Shown here: positions 24,644 to 33,007 of the stretch, piece by piece | Numbering within the stretch: position 1 is the first letter of the stretch | How the letters are laid out: each line of letters opens with the position of its first letter | Source: Streptomyces olivochromogenes | GTDB lineage: Bacteria > Actinomycetota > Actinomycetes > Streptomycetales > Streptomycetaceae | Direction: 5' to 3' | DNA length: 64,000 bases | NCBI RefSeq assembly: GCF_021538895.1 | Contig: NZ_JADDRL010000013.1 | Span: 56,897 to 120,896 of the forward strand | Notes under the pieces: generated by a model | Seen by the model: only the letters and a program-made list of their open reading frames with translations | Told to the model about the DNA's origin: nothing | Database searches by the model: none | Program-made: the position numbers and the translations under genes

Positions 24644-26080
24644 ATGGATCCCAACCATCTGTTCATCGGCGGACGCTGGGTGCACACGTCCGGCGACCGT
24701 GTCATCACCGTCGCATCCGCGAGTACCGGCGATCAACTCGGTACCGTGCCGGACGGTTCCCAGGGCGACATCGACCGGGCGGTCGGAGCCGCTCGTATCG
24801 CATTCGACGCACCGACCGGCTGGGCCTCCTGGGGCCCTGACCACCGCGCGGCCGCCATGATCCGTCTCGCGGATGCGCTCGACGCCAGGACGGAGGCGAC
24901 CTCCGCAGCCGTCAGTGCGCAGAACGGCATGCCGATCACTGTCGCCCGGTCCTTCGAAGGTGTGGTGCCGTCAGCCCTGCTTCGCTACTACGCGGGTCTG
25001 GCCGACAGCATGACGTCCGAGGAATTGCGCACCGGACTGCCCCGTGGCACCACCCTGGTCCGCAGGGAACCCGCAGGCGTCGTAGCCGCCATCATGACCT
25101 GGAACTTCCCTCAGACCATCGCCTTCTTCAAGGTGGCCCCGGCTCTGGCAGCCGGTTGCACGGTCGTTCTCAAGCCGGCTCAGGAGACGGTTCTCGACTC
25201 GGTGCTGCTGGCGGAGGCGGTCGAGGAAGCGGGCATCCCCGAGGGCGTGATCAACATCGTTCCGGGCGGCCGCGACACCGGCGCGTATCTGGTCTCCCAT
25301 CCTGGTGTCGACAAGGTGTCGTTCACCGGATCGACCAGAGCCGGGCGCCAAGTGGCTGCCGCATGCGCCGAGTTGCTGCGGCCGGTGACCCTGGAACTGG
25401 GAGGCAAGTCCGCCGCCGTCGTTCTCGACGACGCCGACCTCGCCGCGAACGCAGAGCAGTTCTTCATGGCCAGTCTGCTGAACAACGGTCAGACCTGTTA
25501 CGCGAGTACCCGGATCCTGGCCCCCCGCAGCAGGTATCGGGAAGTGGTCGCGTTCTGTACGGCGATGGCCCATGACGCCGTTGTCGGTGATGCGCTCGCC
25601 CCCGACACCCAGATCGGCCCCCTCGTCAGCCAGCGCCAGCGCGAACGGGTCCTGCGTTACATCAAGACCGGCCTCAACGAAGGGGCTCGGCTCACCACCG
25701 GAGGAGGCCGGCCACCCGGCCTCGATCGAGGCTGGTTCGTCGAACCCACCGTTTTCGCCGACGTCGGGAACGCATCGACCATCGCGCAGGAAGAGATCTT
25801 CGGCCCGGTCCTCACGATCACGCCCTACGGCGGTGAGGAGGAGGCCGTGCGCCTGGCGAATGAGTCGGCCTACGGCCTCGCCGGCACCGTATGGACCTCC
25901 GACCTGGACCATGGTGCCCAGGTGGCCCGCCGTGTGCGGACCGGCACCGTCGGGCTCAACGGCTATCTTCCCGACCTCACCTCCCCCTATGGGGGCAGGA
26001 AGGCCAGCGGACTGGGCAGCGAACTGGGGCCCGAGGGGCTTCTCGCATACCAGCAACTCCAGTCGATCTACCACCCCTGA
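24644..26080 (+). CDS. Aldehyde dehydrogenase (ALDH superfamily)
   Basis: 478 residues. ATG 24644 is used because GGGGAGAG lies a few bases upstream; the in-frame ATG at 24623 overlaps that site. The general base Glu251 is in TLELGGKS, the nucleophile Cys285 in NNGQTCYAST, and the cofactor loop in FTGSTRAGR. It oxidises an aldehyde to the acid with NAD(P). The gene 73 bp downstream is a GMC alcohol oxidase/dehydrogenase, so the pair likely converts an alcohol to a carboxylate. Confidence 0.93.
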   Translation: MDPNHLFIGGRWVHTSGDRVITVASASTGDQLGTVPDGSQGDIDRAVGAARIAFDAPTGWASWGPDHRAAAMIRLADALDARTEATSAAVSAQNGMPITVARSFEGVVPSALLRYYAGLADSMTSEELRTGLPRGTTLVRREPAGVVAAIMTWNFPQTIAFFKVAPALAAGCTVVLKPAQETVLDSVLLAEAVEEAGIPEGVINIVPGGRDTGAYLVSHPGVDKVSFTGSTRAGRQVAAACAELLRPVTLELGGKSAAVVLDDADLAANAEQFFMASLLNNGQTCYASTRILAPRSRYREVVAFCTAMAHDAVVGDALAPDTQIGPLVSQRQRERVLRYIKTGLNEGARLTTGGGRPPGLDRGWFVEPTVFADVGNASTIAQEEIFGPVLTITPYGGEEEAVRLANESAYGLAGTVWTSDLDHGAQVARRVRTGTVGLNGYLPDLTSPYGGRKASGLGSELGPEGLLAYQQLQSIYHP

Positions 26081-26153
26081 TGCAACAGCCGGCCTCCGTC
26101 GCCCGGCTCGGGCGAGTCCGGGCGACGGATGCTTGCCGGGCGAGGGAACCAGC

Positions 26154-27767
26154 ATGAATTCCACCGGAACCGAAGGATTCGACTACGTCATCGTGGGCGC
26201 CGGCAGCGCCGGTTGCGTACTCGCGGACCGCCTGAGCCGCGACGAACGCGTCCGCGTGCTGCTCCTCGAAGCGGGCGGCCCCGACACCGACGAACTCATC
26301 CACATCCCAGCCGCGCTCGGAATGCTCTTCGGGTCGCATGCCGACTGGAGCTACCGGACGGTCGAGCAGCCCCAGCCGGGGCGCACCTTCTCCTGGCCCC
26401 GGGGCAAGACACTGGGCGGCTCATCATCCACCAACGTCATGATCTACATCCGGGGCAACCGGCACGACTACGACAGCTGGCGCGACGAGCACGGAGCGAA
26501 AGGCTGGGGCTACGACGACGTCCTGCCCTATTTCATGAAGTCCGAGTCGAACCGCCGCCTCGGCGAGCCCTACCACGGTTCGGACGGACCCCTGCACGTC
26601 GAGGACCGTGTCTACACCCACGAACTCTCACAGTCCTGGCTGGACGCCGCCGTGGAATGGGGACTGGACCGCAACGACGACTTCGCGGGTGCGTCTCCTA
26701 TCGGCGCCGGCCTGTACCAGGTGACATGCCATCACGGGCGACGGTGGTCCACGGCCGACGCCTATCTGCGCCCGGCCCTCGGCCGACCCAATCTCACGGT
26801 ACGCACGAGCGCCCTGGGAACAAGGATCACCCTCAACGGATCACGCGCGACCGGCGTCACCTATCGCCGGGACGGACAGGAGTGGACGGCCCACGCCGAC
26901 AGGGAGATTCTGCTCTGTGGTGGATCCATCAACTCGCCCCAGCTGCTGCTCCTGTCGGGCATAGGCGATCCCGACGAGCTGCACGATGTGGGGATAGATG
27001 TGCGAGTTCCCCTGCCCGGGGTCGGGCACAACCTACAGGACCACTTGATGACTCCCGTGGTGTGGGAGACCCGGAACTCCACTGACATCGTCCGGGACCT
27101 GCTCACCGAGGGCAACCTCGAACGGTGGCGCGCCCACGGCGACGGGCCCTTCGCCTCCAACTACGGCGAGGTCGGCGCGTTCCTCAACGTCACGGACGGC
27201 CAAGGCCGTCCTGACGTCCAGCTGGTGGGCGGGGCCACGGCACTCATTCTCAGCGGTGAGGAAGCACCTGACCGGCCGGTGTTCACGATGAACTGCGTCC
27301 CCCTGCACCCGCAGACTCGCGGCACCGTCCGTCTCGCGTCGGCTGATCCCATGGCCCCACCGCTCATCGATCCCCGGTACTTCGACGTGCCCGCGGATGC
27401 GTCGGTCATGGTCGCCGGACTCAGAGCGGTCATGGGCATCGCCCACTGCGCACCGTTCGCCGTATACCTGGCGCGGTCGTACCTGCCGACCGGTCACGAC
27501 CTGGACTGTCTCGACGGCCTGAGCGACGCGGCTTTCGAAGAGCACGTCCGCAGATGGAGCGCCACGGCGTACCACCCAGTGGGCACCTGTGCCATGGGAA
27601 CCGGACACGACTCCGTCGTCAATTCGGATCTGGAGGTCTACGGGGTCGAGCGACTCCGTGTCGTCGACGCCTCGGTCATGCCGACTGTCACCAGCGGAAA
27701 CACCAACGCGCCCACGATCATGATCGCCGAAAAGGCCGCCGAGATGATCGGGGAGCGGCCCTGCTGA
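26154..27767 (+). CDS. GMC-family FAD alcohol dehydrogenase (choline dehydrogenase-like)
   Basis: 537 residues. FAD-binding VIVGAGSAGCVLADRL (13-28), then EAGGPDTD, the GMC signature GKTLGGSSSTNVMIYIRGN, and GSINSPQLLLLSGIG. The catalytic His is in YHPVGTCAMG near the end, followed by SGNTNAPTIMIAEKAA. This matches BetA/AlkJ-like enzymes acting on primary alcohols. It follows the aldehyde dehydrogenase in the same direction and is probably co-transcribed. The natural substrate is not shown by sequence; there are no choline-uptake or betaine genes nearby. Confidence 0.93.
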   Translation: MNSTGTEGFDYVIVGAGSAGCVLADRLSRDERVRVLLLEAGGPDTDELIHIPAALGMLFGSHADWSYRTVEQPQPGRTFSWPRGKTLGGSSSTNVMIYIRGNRHDYDSWRDEHGAKGWGYDDVLPYFMKSESNRRLGEPYHGSDGPLHVEDRVYTHELSQSWLDAAVEWGLDRNDDFAGASPIGAGLYQVTCHHGRRWSTADAYLRPALGRPNLTVRTSALGTRITLNGSRATGVTYRRDGQEWTAHADREILLCGGSINSPQLLLLSGIGDPDELHDVGIDVRVPLPGVGHNLQDHLMTPVVWETRNSTDIVRDLLTEGNLERWRAHGDGPFASNYGEVGAFLNVTDGQGRPDVQLVGGATALILSGEEAPDRPVFTMNCVPLHPQTRGTVRLASADPMAPPLIDPRYFDVPADASVMVAGLRAVMGIAHCAPFAVYLARSYLPTGHDLDCLDGLSDAAFEEHVRRWSATAYHPVGTCAMGTGHDSVVNSDLEVYGVERLRVVDASVMPTVTSGNTNAPTIMIAEKAAEMIGERPC

Positions 27768-27810
27768 ACTCGACGTTACTGAAGCCCTGTCTCGCGGACG
27801 ATGCCTGACC

Positions 27811-28488
27811 TCAATCGTCAGCCAGAGCAGTTGCGGTCAGGGTGAGGTGCCGCGTCAGGAGCGCGGCTGCGGTGTCGGCGTCGCGGGCCAGCGCCGCCTC
27901 TTCCAGTTGGCGGTGTTCCGTCGCGCCGTCCCGGCCGGGGTTGCGGCGGGACGACCAGCGGCGGGCCAGCTCGCTCGCGGTCCACAACCGGTCGAAGGTC
28001 TCCAGCAGGGCCGGGTTGCCGCACCCCTCCAGCAGCGTGCGGTGGAAGTCCCTGTGGGCCTCGGACCAAGCGCCGCTGTAGTACTCGCCCTCGTCCGGTA
28101 CGTACGCCGGGGTGCGCATCAGACGATGGTGGGCGGCCCGCACGCGGGCCTCCCAGTCGACGTCGCCGCGCTCGATGGACATGCGCAGTACGACCGGTTC
28201 GATGGTCCGGCGGGCCTCCGCGATCTCCTGCCAGCGGCGGTCGGAGAAGGACGGGACCGCGAATCCGCGGTTGGGCAGCCGGTCGGCGAGCCCCTCGCCG
28301 ACCAGCCGCACGAGTGCCTCACGCATGACGGCCAGGCTCACGCCCTGTTCCCTGGCGAGGTCCTGGGGTTTGAGGGCGTCGCCCGGGGCGTGGTCCCCGC
28401 GCATGATCGCGTCCCACAGGTGTGCGTAGACCTGCTCGGAGAGCATCTGCTTCCCGGAGGGGGCCGGGTTGTGAGGCGTGCCAGTCAT
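27811..28488 (-). CDS. GntR-family regulator, FadR/FCD subfamily
   Basis: 225 residues. N-terminal winged helix (QVYAHLWDAIMRGDHAPGDA, then REQGVSLAVMREALVRLVGEGLA) and a C-terminal all-helical FCD domain with metal-site-like residues (EARRTIEPVVLR, AHRDFHRTLLEG, HRQLEEAALA). FCD regulators usually sense carboxylic acids. It converges on the GMC gene and is divergent from the YbhB-like gene. A 12-bp AT-rich palindrome 26 bp upstream is the likely operator. Confidence 0.87.
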   Translation of the reverse strand: MTGTPHNPAPSGKQMLSEQVYAHLWDAIMRGDHAPGDALKPQDLAREQGVSLAVMREALVRLVGEGLADRLPNRGFAVPSFSDRRWQEIAEARRTIEPVVLRMSIERGDVDWEARVRAAHHRLMRTPAYVPDEGEYYSGAWSEAHRDFHRTLLEGCGNPALLETFDRLWTASELARRWSSRRNPGRDGATEHRQLEEAALARDADTAAALLTRHLTLTATALADD

Positions 28489-28513
28489 GGTCGCAGCATA
28501 GACGATCTCCTAG

Positions 28514-28525
28514 ATAATCGATTAT
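28514..28525. promoter_or_regulatory. GntR operator candidate
   Basis: ATAATCGATTAT is a perfect 12-bp palindrome, strikingly AT-rich in this background. It sits between the divergent gntR start (28488) and the YbhB-like gene (28653). Half-site-like TCGATTAA recurs at 28538-28545. Size and position fit a GntR dimer site acting on both promoters. Confidence 0.6.
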
Positions 28526-28652
28526 TTGTGTTACTGTCGATTAAGCGGTGGGTGAGAGTCGTCGACGCTGCTGTTCCGTCGACTCCGCGGCCGATCACCG
28601 GCCGCACCACCGCCCCCGCCCCCTCGCGCGCAGCCCTGAGAGGAACATCGCC

Positions 28653-29186
28653 GTGCACGCCACCGACCCCTTCGCCCGCCTCCCCGAGGCGGCGTCCTTC
28701 ACCGTCGTCAGCGCCACCGTCACCGACGGAGCCGCCTGGCCGCCCGAGCAGCACGCCTCCGGCCTGCCCGGCGGGAAGGACATGTCCCCGCAGCTGTCCT
28801 GGAGCGGCGCCCCGAACGGCACCGAGAGCTACGCCGTCACCGTCTATGACCCCGACGCTCCCACCGGGTCCGGGTTCTGGCACTGGGCGGTCGCCGACAT
28901 CCCGGCCACGGTCACCGAGTTGCCCGAGGGCGCCGGCGACGACACCGGCTCGGGGCTGCCCGAGGGCGCCTACCAGTTGCCCAACGACGCCCGCATGGCC
29001 CGCTACATCGGCGCCGCCCCGCCGTCCGGGCACGGCCCGCACCGCTACTTCATCGTGGTGCACGCCCTCGACGTCGCCTCCGTCGGCGTCCCCGCCGACG
29101 CCACCCCGGCCGTCCTCGGCTTCACCATGGCCGGCCACACCCTCGGCCGCGCGGTACTGATCGCCACCGCCGAAACCCCCGCCTGA
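28653..29186 (+). CDS. YbhB/YbcL-family (Raf kinase inhibitor-like/PEBP) protein
   Basis: 177 residues from GTG 28653, preceded by GAGAGGA. PEBP-fold motifs are KDMSPQLSWSGAP, YAVTVYDPDAP, GFWHWAVADIP and HRYFIVVHALD. The bacterial members bind small anionic ligands and have no settled role. It is divergent from the FCD regulator and followed at 33 bp by an SCO6745-family gene, so the two may form one transcript. Confidence 0.88.
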   Translation: MHATDPFARLPEAASFTVVSATVTDGAAWPPEQHASGLPGGKDMSPQLSWSGAPNGTESYAVTVYDPDAPTGSGFWHWAVADIPATVTELPEGAGDDTGSGLPEGAYQLPNDARMARYIGAAPPSGHGPHRYFIVVHALDVASVGVPADATPAVLGFTMAGHTLGRAVLIATAETPA

Positions 29187-29219
29187 CGGCACTGCCAACT
29201 CCCGGGAGAAAACACCGCG

Positions 29220-30104
29220 ATGCACCTCGACGAACTCCCCGACTCCGTCCGCCCCGGCGACGGCCCGATGGACCTGAATGCCGTCCGCGAAGTCAGTCGC
29301 GCCGTCAGCGCGGCCCACCTGTTCATCTATCTCGCCCCCGAAAGCGCCCAGGAGGCGGCCAAACTCGGCGTGACCGACCGCGGACCGGCGTACCTCGCCT
29401 TCCGGTCGGCCGCGATGGGCGCGGTTCCGTGGCAGGTCACGCTCGCCGCCTTCTACAACTTCAGCCCGCGGGCAGTGCGGGCCATGGCGGACGTGTGGGA
29501 CGCCGCGCCGCCCGAGCAGTGGCAGGCCGCCCGCTTCCTGGCCGCCGGGCGGGCGATGCGGCGCGTCCGCGTGCACCTCACGGATGACCAACTGTCCGAG
29601 GCGCGATCGCTGATCGACCCGGTCCTCGCCGGTGCCGACTACGCCGGCAAGGTGCTGGCCGCCGCCAACGCGTCGGTCGCGCTTCCGGCCGATCCGCTCC
29701 TCGCGCTGTGGCAGCAGATCACAGTGGCGCGCGAGTGGCGGGGCGACGCGCATCTCGTCGTACTCGCCGACAACGGTCTCGGGCCGTGCGACTGCCTCGT
29801 TCTGCACACCACTACGGGCCGCCTCCCGACGGCCCTCGCGCGGGCCACCCGCCAGTGGGACGACGAGGAGTGGACCGCGGCGACGGCGCGTCTCGCCGCG
29901 CGCGGCTGGCTCGACTCCAACGCCACGGTCACCGACGCCGGCAGCGCGGCGCGCGAGCGGATCGAGGTGGAGACGGACGAGCACTGCGCTGCGCTGTGGG
30001 CGCCGATCGGCGCCGCGGGTGCCCGCCGTCTCGCCTCGCTCATCGCGCCGATCACCGACGCGTTCACCGCGGCGGGGACGTTTCCGGCCGTGCTTTCGGC
30101 TTAG
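29220..30104 (+). CDS. SCO6745-family protein (MarR-like helix-turn-helix)
   Basis: 294 residues. GGGAGA precedes the ATG. The pattern of a helical N-terminal half, then AREWRGDAHLVVL, CDCLVLH, RQWDDEEWTAATARLAARGW and a final helical part, is typical of an actinobacterial family often named after SCO6745. Its C-terminal half contains a winged-helix-like segment. Function unknown. Probably translated from the same message as the YbhB-like gene. Confidence 0.65.
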   Translation: MHLDELPDSVRPGDGPMDLNAVREVSRAVSAAHLFIYLAPESAQEAAKLGVTDRGPAYLAFRSAAMGAVPWQVTLAAFYNFSPRAVRAMADVWDAAPPEQWQAARFLAAGRAMRRVRVHLTDDQLSEARSLIDPVLAGADYAGKVLAAANASVALPADPLLALWQQITVAREWRGDAHLVVLADNGLGPCDCLVLHTTTGRLPTALARATRQWDDEEWTAATARLAARGWLDSNATVTDAGSAARERIEVETDEHCAALWAPIGAAGARRLASLIAPITDAFTAAGTFPAVLSA

Positions 30105-30251
30105 AAGTCCTCACGAGATGAGCTATGCCCTGTGGTCACAACGGACCGAAGGCTCAACTCCCTGCCCCGGACATGGCAACCATGTGTTGGACGAAATGGA
30201 GTGCCCCGTCGCGCAGTTGACAGCTCGAACGCGGCACGTCAGAGTCCCGGC

Positions 30252-31715
30252 GTGAGCGAGATCAACGAGCTGTCGCCGGCGGAGCTGCGTGTGTGGCGGG
30301 CCTTTCCGCGAGGCGAGTCCGTGGACTTCCGTGCCGAGAACGAGGATCCGGCACCGGGCGACACCTGGGGCGCCGAGCGGACCGTACGGGCGAGTGTGCT
30401 GCGGGCGTTGCTGCTCAAGTCTCCGCACGAGGAGGGCGAGATTGCCGCGCTCAAGATCACCGGGGCGCGGATCACCGGTGTGCTGGACCTGAAGTACGCC
30501 ACGATCGACGCCGCCGTCCGGCTGAGTCACTGCCACTTCGACAGCGTTCCCGACCTCTACGGCGCCGAGCTGCGTCAGCTCAACCTGAGCAACTCCGCGC
30601 TGCCGGGCCTGGATTCGGCGACCCTGCGGGTCGAGCGGGTGCTGCGCATGACGGACTGCCGAATGCGGGGGCCGGTACGGCTCGGCGGGGCGCAGATCTC
30701 CGGGGCGCTGTTCATGGAGCGGGCGGAGTTCACGGCGCCGGACGACTCCGCGCCGGTGCTGCAGCTCAACCAGGCATCAATTGGAGACGACTTGTGGGCG
30801 CCGGAGATGCGCGCGCACGGACAGGTGCGCCTCACCGGCGCCTCGGTCACCGGGCGCATCAACGTTCAGGACGCCGAGTTCGACAATCCCGGCGGCACCG
30901 CGCTGGACGCTCAGAACCTCAACGTGGGAGGCCACATACGGGCGCGGTGCATACGTGCGAAAGGGCGGGTCGAGCTCCGAGGCTCGCGCATAGCGGGCCG
31001 TCTCGACCTGCTCCATGCTCACCTGTCGCACCGGGGCGACACGGCGCTGCGGGCGAGTAGTTGTGTCATCGGTGAACTCTGGCTGCGCGGCGGTGATCGG
31101 ATCGAGGGCGCCCTGAATCTGCGGCGTTCTCAGATAGAAATCCTGACCCTTGAACCCGAGATGCTCCCGGAGCAGGTGCATCTCAGCAACCTCCGGTACA
31201 CCGTTCTCACCCCGCACGAGCCCGCCGAGCGCCGCCTTCCGATGCTGGAGCGAGACGGCGGCCGGTACGAACCCGATTCCTACGAGCAGTTGATGGCGGC
31301 GTATCGCCATGTCGGCGACGACGACGCGGCCCGGCTCGTTCAGCTCGCCAAACAACGTCGCCGACGCACCACGCTCGCCTGGTACGGACGGTTGTGGGGG
31401 TACGTTCAGGACGCCACCGTCGGCTACGGCTTCCGCCCGGTGCGCGCGGCCGTTTGGCTGTTGTCCCTCATGGCCATCGGATCGATCGCGTACGGCCTGC
31501 ACCACCCTCGCCCCGTCAAGGTGGGCGAGGCCCCGGACTTCAACCCGGTCTTCTACACCCTCGACCTGCTCCTGCCGATCATCGACTTCGGCCAGGAGTC
31601 GGCCTTCGCCCCTGCGGGCTGGTACCAGTGGCTGTCGTACGCCCTGATCATCACCGGCTGGATTCTGGCGACGACGATCGTCACGGGTGTGACCCGTTCG
31701 GTCAGCCGCCAATGA
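30252..31715 (+). CDS. Beta-solenoid (pentapeptide-like) protein with C-terminal membrane helices
   Basis: 487 residues from GTG 30252. After a helical N-terminus come about 250 residues of regular short repeats (ITGVLDLKYATI, VRLGGAQISGALFMERAEF, GGHIRARCIRAKGRVELRG) forming a right-handed solenoid. A basic helical linker follows (QLAKQRRRRTTLAWYGRLW). At the end are hydrophobic segments AAVWLLSLMAIGSIAYG and WLSYALIITGWILATTIVTG around an FYTLDLLLPIIDFG loop. Relatives are often labelled membrane-associated oxidoreductase, but no cofactor motif is present. The last helices look channel- or anchor-like. Function unknown. Confidence 0.7.
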   Translation: MSEINELSPAELRVWRAFPRGESVDFRAENEDPAPGDTWGAERTVRASVLRALLLKSPHEEGEIAALKITGARITGVLDLKYATIDAAVRLSHCHFDSVPDLYGAELRQLNLSNSALPGLDSATLRVERVLRMTDCRMRGPVRLGGAQISGALFMERAEFTAPDDSAPVLQLNQASIGDDLWAPEMRAHGQVRLTGASVTGRINVQDAEFDNPGGTALDAQNLNVGGHIRARCIRAKGRVELRGSRIAGRLDLLHAHLSHRGDTALRASSCVIGELWLRGGDRIEGALNLRRSQIEILTLEPEMLPEQVHLSNLRYTVLTPHEPAERRLPMLERDGGRYEPDSYEQLMAAYRHVGDDDAARLVQLAKQRRRRTTLAWYGRLWGYVQDATVGYGFRPVRAAVWLLSLMAIGSIAYGLHHPRPVKVGEAPDFNPVFYTLDLLLPIIDFGQESAFAPAGWYQWLSYALIITGWILATTIVTGVTRSVSRQ

Positions 31716-31716
31716 C

Positions 31717-32202
31717 TCAAGCCGCGCCGAAGTGCCGCTTCGTGCTGTTGACCAGTTGCTTCATGAAGGCCCTGCCCGGGAAGTCGGTCAGTGCCGCGGG
31801 GCGCGCGAGCACGGGGCTCGGCTCGAAGGCGAAGGTCCAGGTGAAGCGGGTGCCGTTCGCGACGGGCTCGACGACGTAGTCCTCGCCGAAGCGCCGGAAC
31901 AGGGGCAGGCTGGCCTGCGTGACGCAGAACGAGTGCCGCGTCCCCTCCTCCCACCGCACGAACTCCTCGCGCAGGTGCAGGACACGGAGTGCGGTGATCT
32001 CGCGCGTCGTTCCGACGCCGTGGGGCGCGGGTGAGGTGTAGCGGCCGGCGTTCAGGCCACGGCACCAGGACAGCGGCGTGTCGCCGGCGAGGCCCGCCCA
32101 TACGGCTTGCGGCGCCACGGGCAGGTCCATGGGGAACGAGTGCCGGTGCGGAGCGGTGTCGAAGAAGGAGACGTCGAACGGTTCGAGCGTGGACCAGGCC
32201 AT
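31717..32202 (-). CDS. SRPBCC-family protein
   Basis: 161 residues of polyketide cyclase/dehydrase type: MDLPVAPQAVWAGLAGD at the start, FRRFGEDYVVEPVANGTRFTW in the sheet, and a long C-terminal helix (RAFMKQLVNSTKRHF). It probably binds a hydrophobic small molecule. It lies downstream of a TetR gene on the same strand (99-bp gap) and may be part of that regulator's unit. Its stop is one base from the stop of the convergent solenoid gene. Confidence 0.75.
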   Translation of the reverse strand: MAWSTLEPFDVSFFDTAPHRHSFPMDLPVAPQAVWAGLAGDTPLSWCRGLNAGRYTSPAPHGVGTTREITALRVLHLREEFVRWEEGTRHSFCVTQASLPLFRRFGEDYVVEPVANGTRFTWTFAFEPSPVLARPAALTDFPGRAFMKQLVNSTKRHFGAA

Positions 32203-32301
32203 CGGATTTCCTCCTGTGACGGGCTTCGCGACCGTCCGGCCGCGCTGTGGTCGTTCGGGACTGCTGCCGGAGCCTGGTGGACGTATGCGGACGGATCTCG
32301 T

Positions 32302-32961
32302 TCAGGCGGGCTGCTCGCCACCGCCGCCCACGGCACGCAGGGCGAAGGGCAGGAACCGGTCCGCCGCCGCCTGCGCGGCGGCCGCGTCGACCTGCTCCGG
32401 CAGTCGGGGGGTGAGGAAGAACCTGCTCATCACGGGGCCGACCACCACCTCTCCGAGCAGATCGGGATCCTCGACCGGCGGGATCTCTCCCCGCTCGACG
32501 GCGCACTGCACGACCTCGGCCACCCGCCGGTACACCGGCTCCAGAAAGGCCGTCGTGAGCGCCTCGGCCAGGACGGTGTTGCGCGCCGCCTCGCCGATCA
32601 GGGCGCGCATCAGCCGACCGCTCTCACCGGTGAGGGCCGCGGCCTTGTCCCGGAGTACGACCCGCAGGTCACCTTCGAGGCTGCCGGTCGCCGGCGGCGC
32701 GTAGGGATCCTCGGTGACGGTGGCGGCGGCCGCGACCACCAGGTCCTCCTTGGAGGACCAGCGACGGTAGAGGGTCGCGGTGGAGACCCCTGCCCGGGCG
32801 GCCACGGCGGCGGTGGTCAGCCCGCTGTATCCGCTCTCGGTCAGCACAGCCAGCGTGGCGTCCAGCAGGGCCCGGTCCCGGGCGGCGTCGCGGGGGCGGC
32901 CCCGTCGGGGCGTGGGCTTGGTCTCGGCGGGCTCCGGGTCGGGGGGTGTGGTGCGGGTCAT
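32302..32961 (-). CDS. TetR-family transcriptional repressor
   Basis: 219 residues. A basic RRGRPRDAARDRALLDATLA start leads into VAARAGVSTATLYRRWSSKEDL, the TetR helix-turn-helix. The C-terminal domain is of the TetR_C_16-like type (LTGESGRLMRALIGEAARN). The long perfect inverted repeat at 32979-33007 is 17 bp upstream of its start, directly in front of the divergent aldehyde dehydrogenase gene. Confidence 0.9.
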   Translation of the reverse strand: MTRTTPPDPEPAETKPTPRRGRPRDAARDRALLDATLAVLTESGYSGLTTAAVAARAGVSTATLYRRWSSKEDLVVAAAATVTEDPYAPPATGSLEGDLRVVLRDKAAALTGESGRLMRALIGEAARNTVLAEALTTAFLEPVYRRVAEVVQCAVERGEIPPVEDPDLLGEVVVGPVMSRFFLTPRLPEQVDAAAAQAAADRFLPFALRAVGGGGEQPA

Positions 32962-32978
32962 GCCACGACCTTAACATG

Positions 32979-33007
32979 AAACGAAACGAAAACATTTCGT
33001 TTCGTTT
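32979..33007. promoter_or_regulatory. 29-bp perfect inverted repeat, TetR operator
   Basis: Arms AAACGAAACGAAA (32979-32991) and TTTCGTTTCGTTT (32995-33007) are perfect complements around ACA. Each arm is itself two AAACG units, so the site may hold two TetR dimers. The right arm ends at the base before ATG 33008. This leaves no room for a ribosome site and points to a leaderless aldehyde dehydrogenase message, or to use of the ATG at 33020. Confidence 0.85.
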
